Below, one piece after another: positions 55,375 to 64,000 of a stretch of 64,000 bases of DNA. The stretch comes from Candidatus Eisenbacteria bacterium (lineage in GTDB: Bacteria; Eisenbacteria; RBG-16-71-46; JAFGJU01), in contig JAPLKG010000008.1 of NCBI GenBank assembly GCA_026388185.1, positions 310,001 through 374,000 on the forward strand. Reading direction: 5' to 3'. Position numbers and translations under genes: made by a program. How positions within the stretch are numbered: position 1 is the stretch's first letter; each line of letters begins with the position of its first letter. Under the pieces are notes generated by a model, which saw nothing but the letters and a program-made list of their open reading frames with translations, had not been told where the DNA came from and made no database searches.

Positions 55375-56811
55375 ATGTTCAAACCGGGGAGCCTTTCCAG
55401 CCTGGAGTGTTTTTCCGTCTCAAAGAGTGCCCTTTCCGGAAGGAGTGTTCTTGCCGTTCGGTCGAGGAAGCTTCTACATTCCGACCTCGCTCGGTTGATG
55501 GTGATCGCCGCTCTTGCAGTCATCGTCTTCGCGATCTCACCGTTTTACTGCGTGGCAAAGAGCGTCGACCTTGCCGTCCAGCGGGATAGTCTGGAGAACG
55601 GGCTTCAGATTCTGCTCTTGAGAGAGCCGACCGTGCCTGCGGTCAGCTACTACACCTGCTACAGGGTTGGTTCGCGAAACGAGAGGCCCGGCATCACGGG
55701 TATCTCGCACTTCGTGGAACACATGATGTTCAACGGCGCAAAGCGCTACGGTCCCAAGGAATTCGACGAGATTCTCGAGTCAAACGGCGGTACGTCCAAC
55801 GCGTACACGACGAACGACGTGACCTTCTACTTCGAGGACGTTCCGAGCGATAAGATAGAGCTCGCCGTTGATCTCGACTCGGACAGAATGGAGAATCTTG
55901 CGTTCGCACCCTCTTCTGTTGACGCCGAGCTCGGCGTTGTCAGGGAAGAACGGCGGGTGAGCACGGACAACGACGTGGCCGGCGAGATGGAGGAAGAACT
56001 GTACGCCGCCGCATTCAAGGCAAGTCCCTATCAATGGCCCGTAGTAGGCTGGATGGGAGACTTGATGAGAATCACCAGGCAGGATGCAGTCGAGTACTTC
56101 AAGTCTTACTATGCGCCGAACAATGCGACAATAGTCGTCGTGGGCGACTTTGATCCGAAGGAGACGCTCTCCCTGATAAGAAGATACTATGCCAATATTC
56201 CGCCGGGGCCTCCCGTCCAAGAGCCGGTGGATTCCGAGGAAGAACAGATCGGGGAGAGGCGCATAAGAGTGGAGAAGGAGGCCCAACTGCCTGCCGTGAT
56301 GGTCGGGTATCACGTTTCGTCCGTTGAGAGTCAGGACGCGTTTACGCTCGATGTTCTCCAGGCGATCCTGACCAAGGGGGAGAGTTCCAGGCTTTACAGG
56401 AGACTTGTGGATGAGGAACAGATGGCTCTCTCCGTGAGCGCCTCGTATAACTGGTCGATAGATCCGGGGCTTTTCTATTTCCACGTGGAAATGAAACCCG
56501 AACGCAGGCCGGAGGAGGCGGAGGCGGTTCTGTACGAGGAATTGCTGAGGCTCTGCAAGGAACCCGTGAGCGAAAGGGAATTGAAGAAAGCGAAGAACTT
56601 GTTGAAGGCCGGTCTCTTCAGATGGCTCAAGACAAACAACGGCAAGGCCGACGCAATTGGCGTCTTCGAGGTCGTGTTCGGAGACTGGAGGGAGTTGGGA
56701 GCGGCCACCGACATTTACGAGGCCATCAATGCCAAGGACGTTCAGCGTGTCGCTGAGAAGTACTTCGGCGAGAAGAACCGCACGGTGGTCACGCTCGTGC
56801 CGGCGGCGTGA
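55375..56811 (+). CDS. M16 zinc metalloprotease, catalytic subunit
   Basis: 478 residues from ATG 55375, nine bases after AAGGAGG. A hydrophobic segment at about residues 40-62 (LARLMVIAALAVIVFAI) acts as a late signal or anchor. The inverted zinc motif HFVEHMMFNG (HxxEH) and the distal Glu in ELGVVREERRV are complete, as in the pitrilysin/processing-peptidase family. It should degrade small peptides in the periplasm. The next gene encodes a second M16 protein without the zinc motif, the usual active/inactive pair. Confidence 0.92.
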   Translation: MFKPGSLSSLECFSVSKSALSGRSVLAVRSRKLLHSDLARLMVIAALAVIVFAISPFYCVAKSVDLAVQRDSLENGLQILLLREPTVPAVSYYTCYRVGSRNERPGITGISHFVEHMMFNGAKRYGPKEFDEILESNGGTSNAYTTNDVTFYFEDVPSDKIELAVDLDSDRMENLAFAPSSVDAELGVVREERRVSTDNDVAGEMEEELYAAAFKASPYQWPVVGWMGDLMRITRQDAVEYFKSYYAPNNATIVVVGDFDPKETLSLIRRYYANIPPGPPVQEPVDSEEEQIGERRIRVEKEAQLPAVMVGYHVSSVESQDAFTLDVLQAILTKGESSRLYRRLVDEEQMALSVSASYNWSIDPGLFYFHVEMKPERRPEEAEAVLYEELLRLCKEPVSERELKKAKNLLKAGLFRWLKTNNGKADAIGVFEVVFGDWRELGAATDIYEAINAKDVQRVAEKYFGEKNRTVVTLVPAA

Positions 56812-56825
56812 GACGGAGGAGAACC

Positions 56826-58253
56826 ATGTTTGCAGGAGTTTGTAGAAGACTCGCGATCCTTGTCTTAGTCTTGAGTTTCTTGACTTCTTCGTGCGCACTT
56901 TGTCTTGCCGCCGACAGACCCTTCAACCTGCCTCGCACAGAAAGGAAGGTGCTCTCAAACGGCCTGGTTGTGATTCTCATGGAAAAGCGGGACCTGCCTC
57001 TCATCGATTTTCAGCTCCTCATTCCAACGGGCTCCGCTGATGACCCACGTAACAAGGAAGGGCTCGCGAGTCTGACGGCGTCACTCCTCAGGAAGGGCGC
57101 GAAGGGACGGACGGCCCGGGAGATCGCCGACCAAGTGGATTTCCTCGGAGCCGAGCTGTCGATTGACACCAAAGAGGACAGGACGGTACTCTCGCTTGAA
57201 GTCATGAGCGACGATGCGGCCTTCGCGACGGGACTCCTGGCGGACATGGTCAGGAATCCTTCGTTCGTTCAGGAGGAATTCGACAAGGAAAAACAGAACG
57301 TGCTCGCGTCCTTGGAGAGTGACAAAGACGATCTTCCAAGATACGCCAGCACGGGATTCAGACGATTCCTGCTGCAGGGCCATCCCTACGCTCATCCTGC
57401 CGACGGTTACAGCGAGTCCGTGGCCCGCATTGAGAGATCCGACGTGGAAGAATTTCACGGGCAGGCCTTCACTCCGAAAGGCGCCATTCTTGCGGTCGTA
57501 GGAGACTTTGGCGCGGGAGAAGTGTTTCGACTCATAAGAAGAGACTTCTCCCCCTGGAAGGCCGGCGCCCGCGTGGTCAAGAGGACTCTTGTCGAGCCTC
57601 CCGTAAGGATTGAGGGCAGGAGAATATGCTTGGTTGACAAGCGCGACGCCACGCAGACACAACTTAGAATTGGGAATGTCGCGTTCGCCCGCAATAGCGC
57701 AGATTATTTTCCTGGTCTCGTCAGCAACGCTATTCTGGGCGGGGTGTTCTCCTCCAGGTTGATGACGGAAGTTCGGGTAAACAGGGGGCTCACTTATTCC
57801 ATTTTCAGTCGCTTCATTCCCATGAAGGAAGGTGGGGTCTTTTCGATCAATACGTTCACGAAGACAGAGACGGTCGGAGAGGCAGTGAGCGTAATTCTGG
57901 AGGAGATGGACAGAATTGTTTCTGGTGGAGTGAATGAGGAAGAGCTTGAGAAGGTAAAGAGCTTCTTGAGGGGCCAATTTCCTCTTTCGCTCGAAGCACC
58001 CGAAGAAATGGCCGATCTTCTTCTGGAGGTGGAGTTCTACGGGCTGCCCGCCGACTATGCAGCCCGATTCAGGCAGAATGTGGACTCGGTAACGTCACAG
58101 AACGTAACCGAGATGGCTCGTCGTTACTTCGAGACGACCGACCTGGCTTTCCTGGCTCTGGGAAACGTGTCGGAGATTTCGCCTCAGCTTCAAACCGTAG
58201 GAAAGACGCAGACCCTGGACATGGATTGGAAACCGCTGGGCGCAACACAGTAA
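56826..58253 (+). CDS. M16 protease homologue lacking the zinc motif
   Basis: 475 residues from ATG 56826, five bases after GGAGGAGA; an in-frame GTG at 56808 lies within the preceding gene's stop. A signal peptide (LAILVLVLSFLTSSCALCLA) is present. Where the active partner has HxxEH this protein has GLASLTASLLRKGAKG, so it cannot bind zinc; it keeps the R/Y substrate motif region (VNRGLTYSIFSRF). Such subunits bind substrate and pair with the catalytic one. Translationally coupled to it. Confidence 0.88.
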   Translation: MFAGVCRRLAILVLVLSFLTSSCALCLAADRPFNLPRTERKVLSNGLVVILMEKRDLPLIDFQLLIPTGSADDPRNKEGLASLTASLLRKGAKGRTAREIADQVDFLGAELSIDTKEDRTVLSLEVMSDDAAFATGLLADMVRNPSFVQEEFDKEKQNVLASLESDKDDLPRYASTGFRRFLLQGHPYAHPADGYSESVARIERSDVEEFHGQAFTPKGAILAVVGDFGAGEVFRLIRRDFSPWKAGARVVKRTLVEPPVRIEGRRICLVDKRDATQTQLRIGNVAFARNSADYFPGLVSNAILGGVFSSRLMTEVRVNRGLTYSIFSRFIPMKEGGVFSINTFTKTETVGEAVSVILEEMDRIVSGGVNEEELEKVKSFLRGQFPLSLEAPEEMADLLLEVEFYGLPADYAARFRQNVDSVTSQNVTEMARRYFETTDLAFLALGNVSEISPQLQTVGKTQTLDMDWKPLGATQ

Positions 58254-58350
58254 ACGCCCGGCCCTGTACGGTCTTCACTGGTCCGAGGCTTGGAATGCGA
58301 ACCGTCGCCTTTCTGCCTTGGACTGCGGATCCTGAAAGGAGCTGGTCCTG

Positions 58351-58599
58351 ATGAAGCTCAAGGTGTTGCCCTTCGCTCTGGCCGCCGGCATCGTCTCTGG
58401 TGTCGCCTGTTTTCTGACAACGCTTTTTGTTCACGCTCAGGGTGGTGGGGGTCACATGTATCTGATGCACAGAATGTGGCCCGGCTACTGCGTTTCGGTA
58501 GGAGGCGCGTTCCTCGGACTCGTATACGGCTTCGTATACGGGTTTGCGATCGCTGGAGTCCTGGTCTGGCTCTACAACGCCATGGCTGGCACCAAGTGA
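58351..58599 (+). CDS. small membrane protein
   Basis: 82 residues from ATG 58351 with AAAGGAG upstream. Two membrane helices (LPFALAAGIVSGVACFLTTL and VGGAFLGLVYGFVYGFAIAGV) are joined by a Gly/His/Met-rich loop (GGGGHMYLMHRMWPGY). Such proteins are often labelled holin-like, but no lysis genes are nearby. The His/Met loop could bind metal. No function is assigned. Confidence 0.7.
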   Translation: MKLKVLPFALAAGIVSGVACFLTTLFVHAQGGGGHMYLMHRMWPGYCVSVGGAFLGLVYGFVYGFAIAGVLVWLYNAMAGTK

Positions 58600-58901
58600 C
58601 AGGAAGAGAGATGCCGTGTTGACGATCGCTGCAACGCACGGTAATGGAGCCTCGTCGCGCCGCGCTTGAGGGACCGGAATCTCCTCAGAAAACACTTTTG
58701 GTGCCCAGGCTAACTTGCCTAATGCGAGCACGTTACGACACTGGAACTTTCACGTGAGTGTGGGTGTATCTCACTGTTGGATGGGGATGTCTGCCGTTCT
58801 CGTTGACCGGCCTGCAATTCGGTTCTCTTCCGGTTCCGTTTTCCGCTGGGTCGTGGCATCTGGTGGGCAGGTTAGGGACGGTTTCGGCGGACACCCCTCA
58901 A
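58600..58901. other. intergenic stretch, convergent genes
   Basis: About 300 bases between the small membrane protein and the minus-strand O-antigen-ligase-like gene. No gene, repeat or clear terminator was recognised. Confidence 0.45.
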
Positions 58902-60347
58902 TTATTTCTGCGCCGGTGCTGCTACGTCGGTCCGAAGGCCGGCCTCTTTCACCAGCACGTTTCTTGTCGCCACAATTAGTCCGAACACGTACCAAATAAA
59001 GAGCGGGTAATTGGAAGAGCTCGAGTAGTCGTCGACTGTCTCGTGTATCGTGAAAACGACAAGGAACGTCTGAAGCACGACCATCAGACCCATCAAGGAT
59101 TTGTTTGAGCTCACCAGCCGAAGAGCTCCCGAGGAAGTCCTGAACAGGGACACCATAAGCCATATGAATCCGCCCAGCCCCAGCAGTCCGATGGTGTAGA
59201 AGTAGAGAAGGTACTGGCAGTGAGGGTTCTCGCTTCCCAACGCGATGAAGCCTCTCGACAACGACACGACAGGGCCGTGGCCGATGAACGGGTGCTCCAA
59301 GGATCTGGCGAAGACCTCGCGCATGACCGCGGCACGCTGAACGTGACTTCCACCCTTGTGCTCAAGCTCACCGAACCTCTCCCAGATGTTGGGCACTAAG
59401 CCCGCGGAGGAAAGCACTTGGTGGGCTATGAGGAAGACGACCACGCAAAGAAGTATGGCGGCTATGATCTTGCCCCTATGAAAGGCCACGTTACTTCTCC
59501 ACACGAGGAACGCGAGTCCCAGCGCACCCGCTATGATGGCGCCGCGCATGGCCGTACTAACGAGTATCGTAAGGAATGCCGCGAAAAATAGAACCATAAG
59601 GACGCGCAGAAAACGCGATCTCTCTCGGCCGAACAACAGCGCTCCGATCAATAGATAGAAGACGGAATACTGTGATAGAACGCTGACGTTGCTGAAAGCC
59701 GAGCCCGCCCTCACGATGTCTACGCCACTGGATGGGCCGCGCGTCGTCAGGAAGTACGGGAGCAGTTGCCTGCCGGGGTGAGAGATCTCGTACAGGCCGA
59801 GGAGAGCGATGATTCCTGCTCCAATTGCCCCGGCGAATAGCAGGCGTAGCACGGCGGCAGTGTCGGTGGTGAGATTCACGATGAGGTAATAGATCATCAC
59901 CGAAGTAAAGAACACGCTGAGCCCTCGCAAGTTCGCGCCGTACGTGCCGTGCGGCACGTTTATCAAGGAGAGCATGTACGCCGCGGCCATGACAAGAATG
60001 GGTAGGTCAAGCGGGGTTCTCACCGAAAGTCTCTTCCCTGCGATAACCTGCTGGGCCGCCCAGGCGGAAAAGAGAATCAACATGAATACCGTGTTGCTCG
60101 TGCCAATCGATAGGCGAGCGGGAAAGAGAAAAATGACGACAAAAGCAGCGATTGCACGCGAGGGCTTTACTAGAATTGCGGCGGCGGCGATGAAGAAGCC
60201 GGCGAGTATCTCTATTGTTCGATGGTGTGGGTGCATTATGACTGCACCGAGCAAGAATCCCAGCCCCGTAGGCAATATGATCTTGAGCAACGTGTGGCCG
60301 CTGGGGAAGTTCGTCTTGACCCTTTCCAGGTAAGTCGCTACGGACAT
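58902..60347 (-). CDS. O-antigen ligase/polymerase-like membrane protein
   Basis: 481 residues from ATG 60347, with about 11 membrane helices. The large periplasmic loop late in the protein (about 320-375; REVFARSLEHPFIGHGPVVS and HCQYLLYFYTIGLLGLG) carries the GxGP and His pattern of the Wzy_C/WaaL family. It polymerises or transfers lipid-linked glycans at the outer face of the inner membrane. It is an isolated gene, so ligase and polymerase cannot be told apart. The envelope-polysaccharide role agrees with the membrane transferase-like gene at 51341. Confidence 0.82.
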   Translation of the reverse strand: MSVATYLERVKTNFPSGHTLLKIILPTGLGFLLGAVIMHPHHRTIEILAGFFIAAAAILVKPSRAIAAFVVIFLFPARLSIGTSNTVFMLILFSAWAAQQVIAGKRLSVRTPLDLPILVMAAAYMLSLINVPHGTYGANLRGLSVFFTSVMIYYLIVNLTTDTAAVLRLLFAGAIGAGIIALLGLYEISHPGRQLLPYFLTTRGPSSGVDIVRAGSAFSNVSVLSQYSVFYLLIGALLFGRERSRFLRVLMVLFFAAFLTILVSTAMRGAIIAGALGLAFLVWRSNVAFHRGKIIAAILLCVVVFLIAHQVLSSAGLVPNIWERFGELEHKGGSHVQRAAVMREVFARSLEHPFIGHGPVVSLSRGFIALGSENPHCQYLLYFYTIGLLGLGGFIWLMVSLFRTSSGALRLVSSNKSLMGLMVVLQTFLVVFTIHETVDDYSSSSNYPLFIWYVFGLIVATRNVLVKEAGLRTDVAAPAQK

Positions 60348-60780
60348 CCTGTTTTCTCCCGACTCGACCCCACCATTTCCTCAGACGCTTCGAGCGGCTG
60401 TTGGCAGACAGTAGCACAACGTAGTCTCACTTGATTGACACCCACCATTCCATTCATTATACTACACCGGTGGCTTTCTTGGATCTTAAGTCCGTGCACG
60501 TTGCTTTGTAGATAGCAAGTGTCGTGCCACAATCACGCCACTTTATCGCGGTAAGTGCTTCAATCCCTTCATGAAAGAGCGTCAATCGTCCGGTAAGCGG
60601 TTTCCGTCGTCGAGATCGTTCGTCTGCGTCTGTGTTCTTGCCGCTGCGCTCAGAATTGGTCTGGTTCCTGTGGTCAAAACGAGCTTTCCCTCACCCGGCT
60701 CGGAATCGGGTTGCTGACGATGACCGCGATGGTTCGCCTGCGCTACCGGGCCGGCGATTTCGCACGAGATGGGTGCATGA
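60348..60780. other. divergent intergenic region with long dcd leader
   Basis: About 430 bases. After a consensus promoter (60436-60464) about 310 bases precede dcd. A 48-codon ORF at 60571-60717 has a hydrophobic core but no ribosome site and is not called. The leader may carry regulatory structure; I could not recognise a riboswitch class. Confidence 0.45.
60436..60464 (+). promoter_or_regulatory. consensus sigma70 promoter upstream of dcd
   Basis: Perfect TTGACA (60436-60441), 17-base spacer, TATACT (60459-60464). On the opposite strand the same spot reads TATAAT (60464-60459 region), possibly part of a weaker divergent promoter for the O-antigen-ligase-like gene. Confidence 0.72.
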
Positions 60781-61344
60781 ATGGCCGTCAAGTCTGACAA
60801 GTGGATAAGGAAAATGGCGTTGGAGAACGCCATGATAGTCCCGTTTGAGGAAAGGCGGGTCGCCGGGGGAGTTGTCTCGTTCGGGCTTTCCTCCTACGGC
60901 TACGACTTGAGAATAGCGGACGAATTCAAGATCTTCGCCGGCACAAACGGCGCCATGGTTGACCCCAAGGACATTGATCCGCGCTCCTTTGTTGATTTCA
61001 GGGGGGACGTTTGTGTCATTCCTCCCAACTCGTTTGTTCTGGGAAGGACCGTTGAGTATTTGAGGATACCCAGAAACGTGTTGACCATCTGCCTCGGCAA
61101 GTCCACTTATGCTCGTTGTGGAATAATAGTGAATGTCACTCCGTTGGAACCGGAGTGGGAAGGGCACGTGACCTTGGGGATCTCCAACACGGCTCACTTA
61201 CCGGCCAGAGTCTACGCCAACGAGGGCATAGCTCAAGTGGTTTTCTTGGAAAGCGATGAGATTTGCGAGCGTTCCTATGCCGACAAAGGCGGAGCTTACC
61301 AGAGGCAAATCGGAGTGACGCCTCCCAGAGTCTCCGATCGATAG
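60781..61344 (+). CDS. dcd: dCTP deaminase
   Basis: 187 residues from ATG 60781. Conserved motifs: [30 protein letters not shown], the phosphate-binding [12 protein letters not shown] and [15 protein letters not shown] with the catalytic Glu, and the C-terminal [10 protein letters not shown]. Deaminates dCTP to dUTP, feeding dTMP synthesis. With ThyX two genes downstream it outlines a dcd-based thymidylate route. The gap to nadA is 33 bases, so they are probably one operon. Confidence 0.93.
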   Translation: MAVKSDKWIRKMALENAMIVPFEERRVAGGVVSFGLSSYGYDLRIADEFKIFAGTNGAMVDPKDIDPRSFVDFRGDVCVIPPNSFVLGRTVEYLRIPRNVLTICLGKSTYARCGIIVNVTPLEPEWEGHVTLGISNTAHLPARVYANEGIAQVVFLESDEICERSYADKGGAYQRQIGVTPPRVSDR

Positions 61345-61377
61345 ACGGCCGGATTTGCGGCCTGGAGGCAGGCGATA

Positions 61378-62466
61378 ATGGAAGAAACCGGCAGCATCAT
61401 CCCGGAAAAGTACTTGAGTCTTTCCGTCGAAGAAACCGCCGGGCGGATCACGCGACGCAGGAAGGAGCTCGGACACAACCTCGTAATCCTGGCTCATCAC
61501 TACCAGAGGAAGGAGCTGGTCGATCTCTCCGATTTCAGGGGAGATTCGTACGGGCTTTCCAGGCGAGCCGCCCAACAGGAAGCAGAGTTCATTGTCTTTT
61601 GCGGCGTCCATTTCATGGCCGAGAGTGCCGACATACTCACCCGGGACGACCAGAAAATCTATCTTCCCAACATGGCCGCAGGCTGCCCGATGGCGGAGAT
61701 GGCCCAAATCGGAGACGTGGAAAACGCGTGGGAAGGCCTGGAAGAAATCCTGGGTCCGAATCTTGTGTCTCCGATCGTGTATGTGAATTCGAACGCCGAG
61801 CTCAAGGCCTTCTGCGGCAAGAGGGGCGGCGCAGTCTGTACGTCTTCGAACGCGAGGGCGCTGATCGAGTGGGGCTTGAGGCAGAGGGAGAAGGTGCTCT
61901 TCTTCCCGGACGAGCACCTGGGCCGAAACACGGCGAAGCGCTTGGGAATCGCGCCTGGTGAGATTGCGCTCTGGGACCCCGACCTGCCGCTGGGGGGCAA
62001 CACCGCCGAGCAGATAATGAATGCGCGCATCTTTCTCTGGAAGGGTTATTGCCACGTGCACACGTGGTTTTCCACCGAACACGTCACAGCAGTGCGCGAA
62101 GCGTATCCTCAGGCGAAGATAGTCGTTCACCCCGAATGCCGGCAAGAAGTCGTGGACATGGTGGACGGATGTGGGTCCACCGAGTTTATCGTGAACTATG
62201 TCAGTTCCGCGCCGAAGGGATCGGTCGTAGTCGTCGGAACCGAAATAAATCTCGTGAACAGACTCGCCTCAGAGAATCCTGACAAAGTAGTGTTTGAACT
62301 CGCAAGGTCTCTCTGTCCGAACATGTTCAGGATAAACTCGAGGAACCTTCTGTGGACTCTCGAGTCCCTCAACGAAGTCAATCGCGTCAGGGTCGATCCT
62401 TCGTTGAAGGCGGACGCGAGGGTCGCGTTGGAGAGAATGCTGAGAATTTCAGAAACCAGGAAGTGA
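61378..62466 (+). CDS. nadA: quinolinate synthase NadA
   Basis: 362 residues from ATG 61378. It makes quinolinate from iminoaspartate and DHAP in NAD biosynthesis. The three cluster-type Cys are seen in FCGVHFMAE, VCTSSNA and RSLCPNMFRIN regions, with substrate motifs LAHHYQRKEL, GDSYGLSRRA, HPECRQEVVDM and GTEINLVNRL. A [4Fe-4S] enzyme, cytoplasmic. No nadB or nadC is present in the window. Followed by thyX after seven bases. Confidence 0.94.
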   Translation: MEETGSIIPEKYLSLSVEETAGRITRRRKELGHNLVILAHHYQRKELVDLSDFRGDSYGLSRRAAQQEAEFIVFCGVHFMAESADILTRDDQKIYLPNMAAGCPMAEMAQIGDVENAWEGLEEILGPNLVSPIVYVNSNAELKAFCGKRGGAVCTSSNARALIEWGLRQREKVLFFPDEHLGRNTAKRLGIAPGEIALWDPDLPLGGNTAEQIMNARIFLWKGYCHVHTWFSTEHVTAVREAYPQAKIVVHPECRQEVVDMVDGCGSTEFIVNYVSSAPKGSVVVVGTEINLVNRLASENPDKVVFELARSLCPNMFRINSRNLLWTLESLNEVNRVRVDPSLKADARVALERMLRISETRK

Positions 62467-62473
62467 GGCAGAG

Positions 62474-63082
62474 ATGAAGGTCGAGCTCATATCGGCCACT
62501 CCCGATGCGGAACGCGTGATAGAGATTTCCGCACGCACGTGCTATGACACGACGGACAGGATGGCGTCTTCCGACAGGCAGGTGTTCATACGAAAGCTGT
62601 TTGACGCAGGCCACCTTTCCGTTTTCGAGCACGCGAGTGCCACGTTCAGGATACGAGGCATCAGCAGGGCCTGTTCGCACCAGCTCGTGCGGCATAGGCT
62701 TGCGTCGTACTCGCAGAGGAGCCAGAGACACGTGCGCGAGACGCAGGCCTCGTACGTGACGCCTCCGACCGTGGAGCGTGCGGGCGAACGATCGGCCGGT
62801 CTATTCCGCAGCGCCATGGACGCTTCGTGGAAGGCATATTGCGAACTCATGAAAGAAGGAATACCGAGAGAAGACGCCCGCTACGTTCTTCCCAACGCGT
62901 GTACGACAGAGCTTGTCATGAGCGCCAACTTCAGGGAATGGCTTCACGTGCTCAGAGAGAGGTTGGCTTCCGATGCACAGTGGGAAATAAGAGAACTCTG
63001 CCGACTCATCCACGAAAAGCTCAAGGAAATCGCTCCGTCGGTGTTCACGCTCGTCGAACCGGACTCGAAAGAAGTCCAGTGA
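62474..63082 (+). CDS. thyX: flavin-dependent thymidylate synthase ThyX
   Basis: 202 residues from ATG 62474 with GAGG upstream. The ThyX signature RHRxxSxxxxS is present (VRHRLASYSQRSQRH), with the FAD/dUMP-binding VLPNACTTELVMSANFREW and an N-terminal SARTCYDT. It methylates dUMP using FAD and methylene-tetrahydrofolate, independently of ThyA. It is shorter than some ThyX proteins (220-250) but complete in motifs. Last gene of the dcd-nadA-thyX unit. Confidence 0.93.
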   Translation: MKVELISATPDAERVIEISARTCYDTTDRMASSDRQVFIRKLFDAGHLSVFEHASATFRIRGISRACSHQLVRHRLASYSQRSQRHVRETQASYVTPPTVERAGERSAGLFRSAMDASWKAYCELMKEGIPREDARYVLPNACTTELVMSANFREWLHVLRERLASDAQWEIRELCRLIHEKLKEIAPSVFTLVEPDSKEVQ

Positions 63083-63149
63083 CGTTGCACCGGACAGGGG
63101 TCTGTGAGAGCCGATGCCGGGAGAAGCAAGCACAAGAGAGGCTAGGGGT

Positions 63150-64000
63150 ATGAAGAAAGAGTGGTCGTTCCTACTCGGTGGGAAATGGGTCGCTACCGAC
63201 GATATTCTTGAGGTCAGATCTCCGTACGACGGCCTCCTGGTTGCCCGGGTGTCGCGCGCCTCTTCTGTCCACATGGAGGAAGCCGCTTCGCTGGCCGCGA
63301 AAGCCTTCAACGTCACTCGAACGCTGACCTGCCACGAGCGCTCGACGATACTTGAAGCCGTGAGCGCAACGATAGCTCGCAGAGCCGAGGAGCTTGCGAA
63401 CGTGCTGAGTCTCGAGGCCGCAAAGACCATCAGGGACGCCAGAGTGGAGGTCGCTCGCGCGTCGAACACGTTCAAGGTGGCCTCAGAAGAGGCAAAGCGA
63501 ATCGGCGGCGAGTACATCTCCCTGGATTGGATTCAGGGTTCGAGAGGTCGCTTCGGCATTACCAGAAGATTCCCTTTGGGGCCGGTGCTGGGCATAACGC
63601 CCTTCAATTTTCCTCTCAATCTTGTTGCGCACAAGGTCGCACCCGCCATCGCGGCAGGCAATCCGGTCGTCTTGAAGCCTGCGTCTTCCACACCCCTTTG
63701 TTCGTTGGCGCTCGGGGAAATCCTGCTTGAGGCCGGGTTGCCTCCCGAGGCTGTGAGCGTGCTTCCATCCAGGGCCGCTCTCGCCGAAACCATGGTGAGC
63801 GATGAACGCTTCAAGCTTTTCTCCTTCACTGGCAGTGCCGATGTCGGGTGGAGGCTCAAGGGTCTTGCCGGAAAGAAACGAGTCACTCTGGAGCTCGGGG
63901 GTAACGCGGCCGCCATCGTGGACGAAGATGCTCCGATCGAGACGACCTCCGACAAGTGCGTGAGGGGCGCCTTCGCAAACGCCGGGCAGATCTGCATCTC
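63150..64000 (+). CDS. aldehyde dehydrogenase family protein, 5' part
   Basis: 283 codons from ATG 63150 to the window edge; the gene continues outside. Motifs: NAD-site ITPFNFPLNLVAHKVAPAIA, VVLKPASSTPL, FSFTGSADVGWRL, the general-base Glu in LELGGNAAAIV, and the catalytic Cys in NAGQICIS (codon 63993-63995), just before the cut. It oxidises aldehydes to acids with NAD(P); the FNFPLN motif suggests the GAPN/ALDH9-like or succinate/lactaldehyde group, but the substrate cannot be fixed from half a protein. Confidence 0.85.
   Translation, partial: MKKEWSFLLGGKWVATDDILEVRSPYDGLLVARVSRASSVHMEEAASLAAKAFNVTRTLTCHERSTILEAVSATIARRAEELANVLSLEAAKTIRDARVEVARASNTFKVASEEAKRIGGEYISLDWIQGSRGRFGITRRFPLGPVLGITPFNFPLNLVAHKVAPAIAAGNPVVLKPASSTPLCSLALGEILLEAGLPPEAVSVLPSRAALAETMVSDERFKLFSFTGSADVGWRLKGLAGKKRVTLELGGNAAAIVDEDAPIETTSDKCVRGAFANAGQICI

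Noticed and set aside
60571-60717. 48-codon ORF in the dcd leader
   Set aside because: Hydrophobic stretch is suggestive but there is no ribosome site and the codon use is unconvincing; kept only as a note.

Overview
The window looks like a chromosomal segment of a Gram-negative bacterium from an FCB-group candidate lineage (Eisenbacteria, Latescibacteria or WOR-3 type). The evidence is a TonB-dependent receptor with a carboxypeptidase-regulatory-like plug, a PorV/PorQ-type barrel, a GWxTD-family protein, secreted proteins ending in FlgD/T9SS-like modules, and lone SecG, ThyX and Dcd genes. The lineage is inferred from gene content only; no rRNA is present.

Layout. 1-3543: the end of an outer-membrane barrel gene, then a TldD/TldE protease pair. 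3953-11713: an envelope block (TonB receptor, secreted FlgD-like protein, PorV-like protein, then a strong terminator and a GWxTD protein). 11880-21215: an almost complete glycolytic cluster (two different phosphofructokinases, class II aldolase, a short pyruvate kinase, alpha-glucan phosphorylase, GAPDH, PGK, TPI), followed by secG and tRNA-Leu(GAG).

22011-51305 is an accessory island. It begins at the tRNA-Leu 3' end. Three diverged repeats, at about 23.2-23.4, 28.7-28.8 and 51.1-51.3 kb, each end in a copy of the tRNA-Leu T-arm/acceptor 3' end, as expected for stacked integrations at one tRNA site. No integrase is visible. The cargo is almost entirely large multidomain proteins of the immunity/conflict type: DUF4062-NACHT-WD40-zinc ribbon; NUDIX plus RelA/SpoT-TPR-SLOG-RyR; TIR; SLOG-4TM (SLATT-like); TIR-NACHT-TPR; DUF4062-TPR-2TM plus an FCP1/NIF-like HAD phosphatase; a TIR-TPR-TIR protein; a deoxyribosyltransferase-like protein; a 2TM-NACHT fragment; and a decayed second DUF4062-NACHT-WD40 gene. 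There are many scars: a frameshifted SLOG fragment, a TPR gene tail cut by a dead IS3-family element, and a pseudogene with two deletions and two nonsense codons. The likely theme is nucleotide-signal production and sensing (RelA/SpoT, SLOG, RyR, NUDIX, TIR) coupled to membrane or cell-suicide effectors and STAND ATPase switches. That functional reading is inference.

51341-64000 returns to ordinary chromosome: a polytopic GT-C-like protein, a PaaK/CapK-like adenylating enzyme, a catalytic/non-catalytic M16 protease pair behind a consensus promoter, an O-antigen-ligase-like protein, a dcd-nadA-thyX operon with a long leader, and the start of an aldehyde dehydrogenase gene cut by the window edge.
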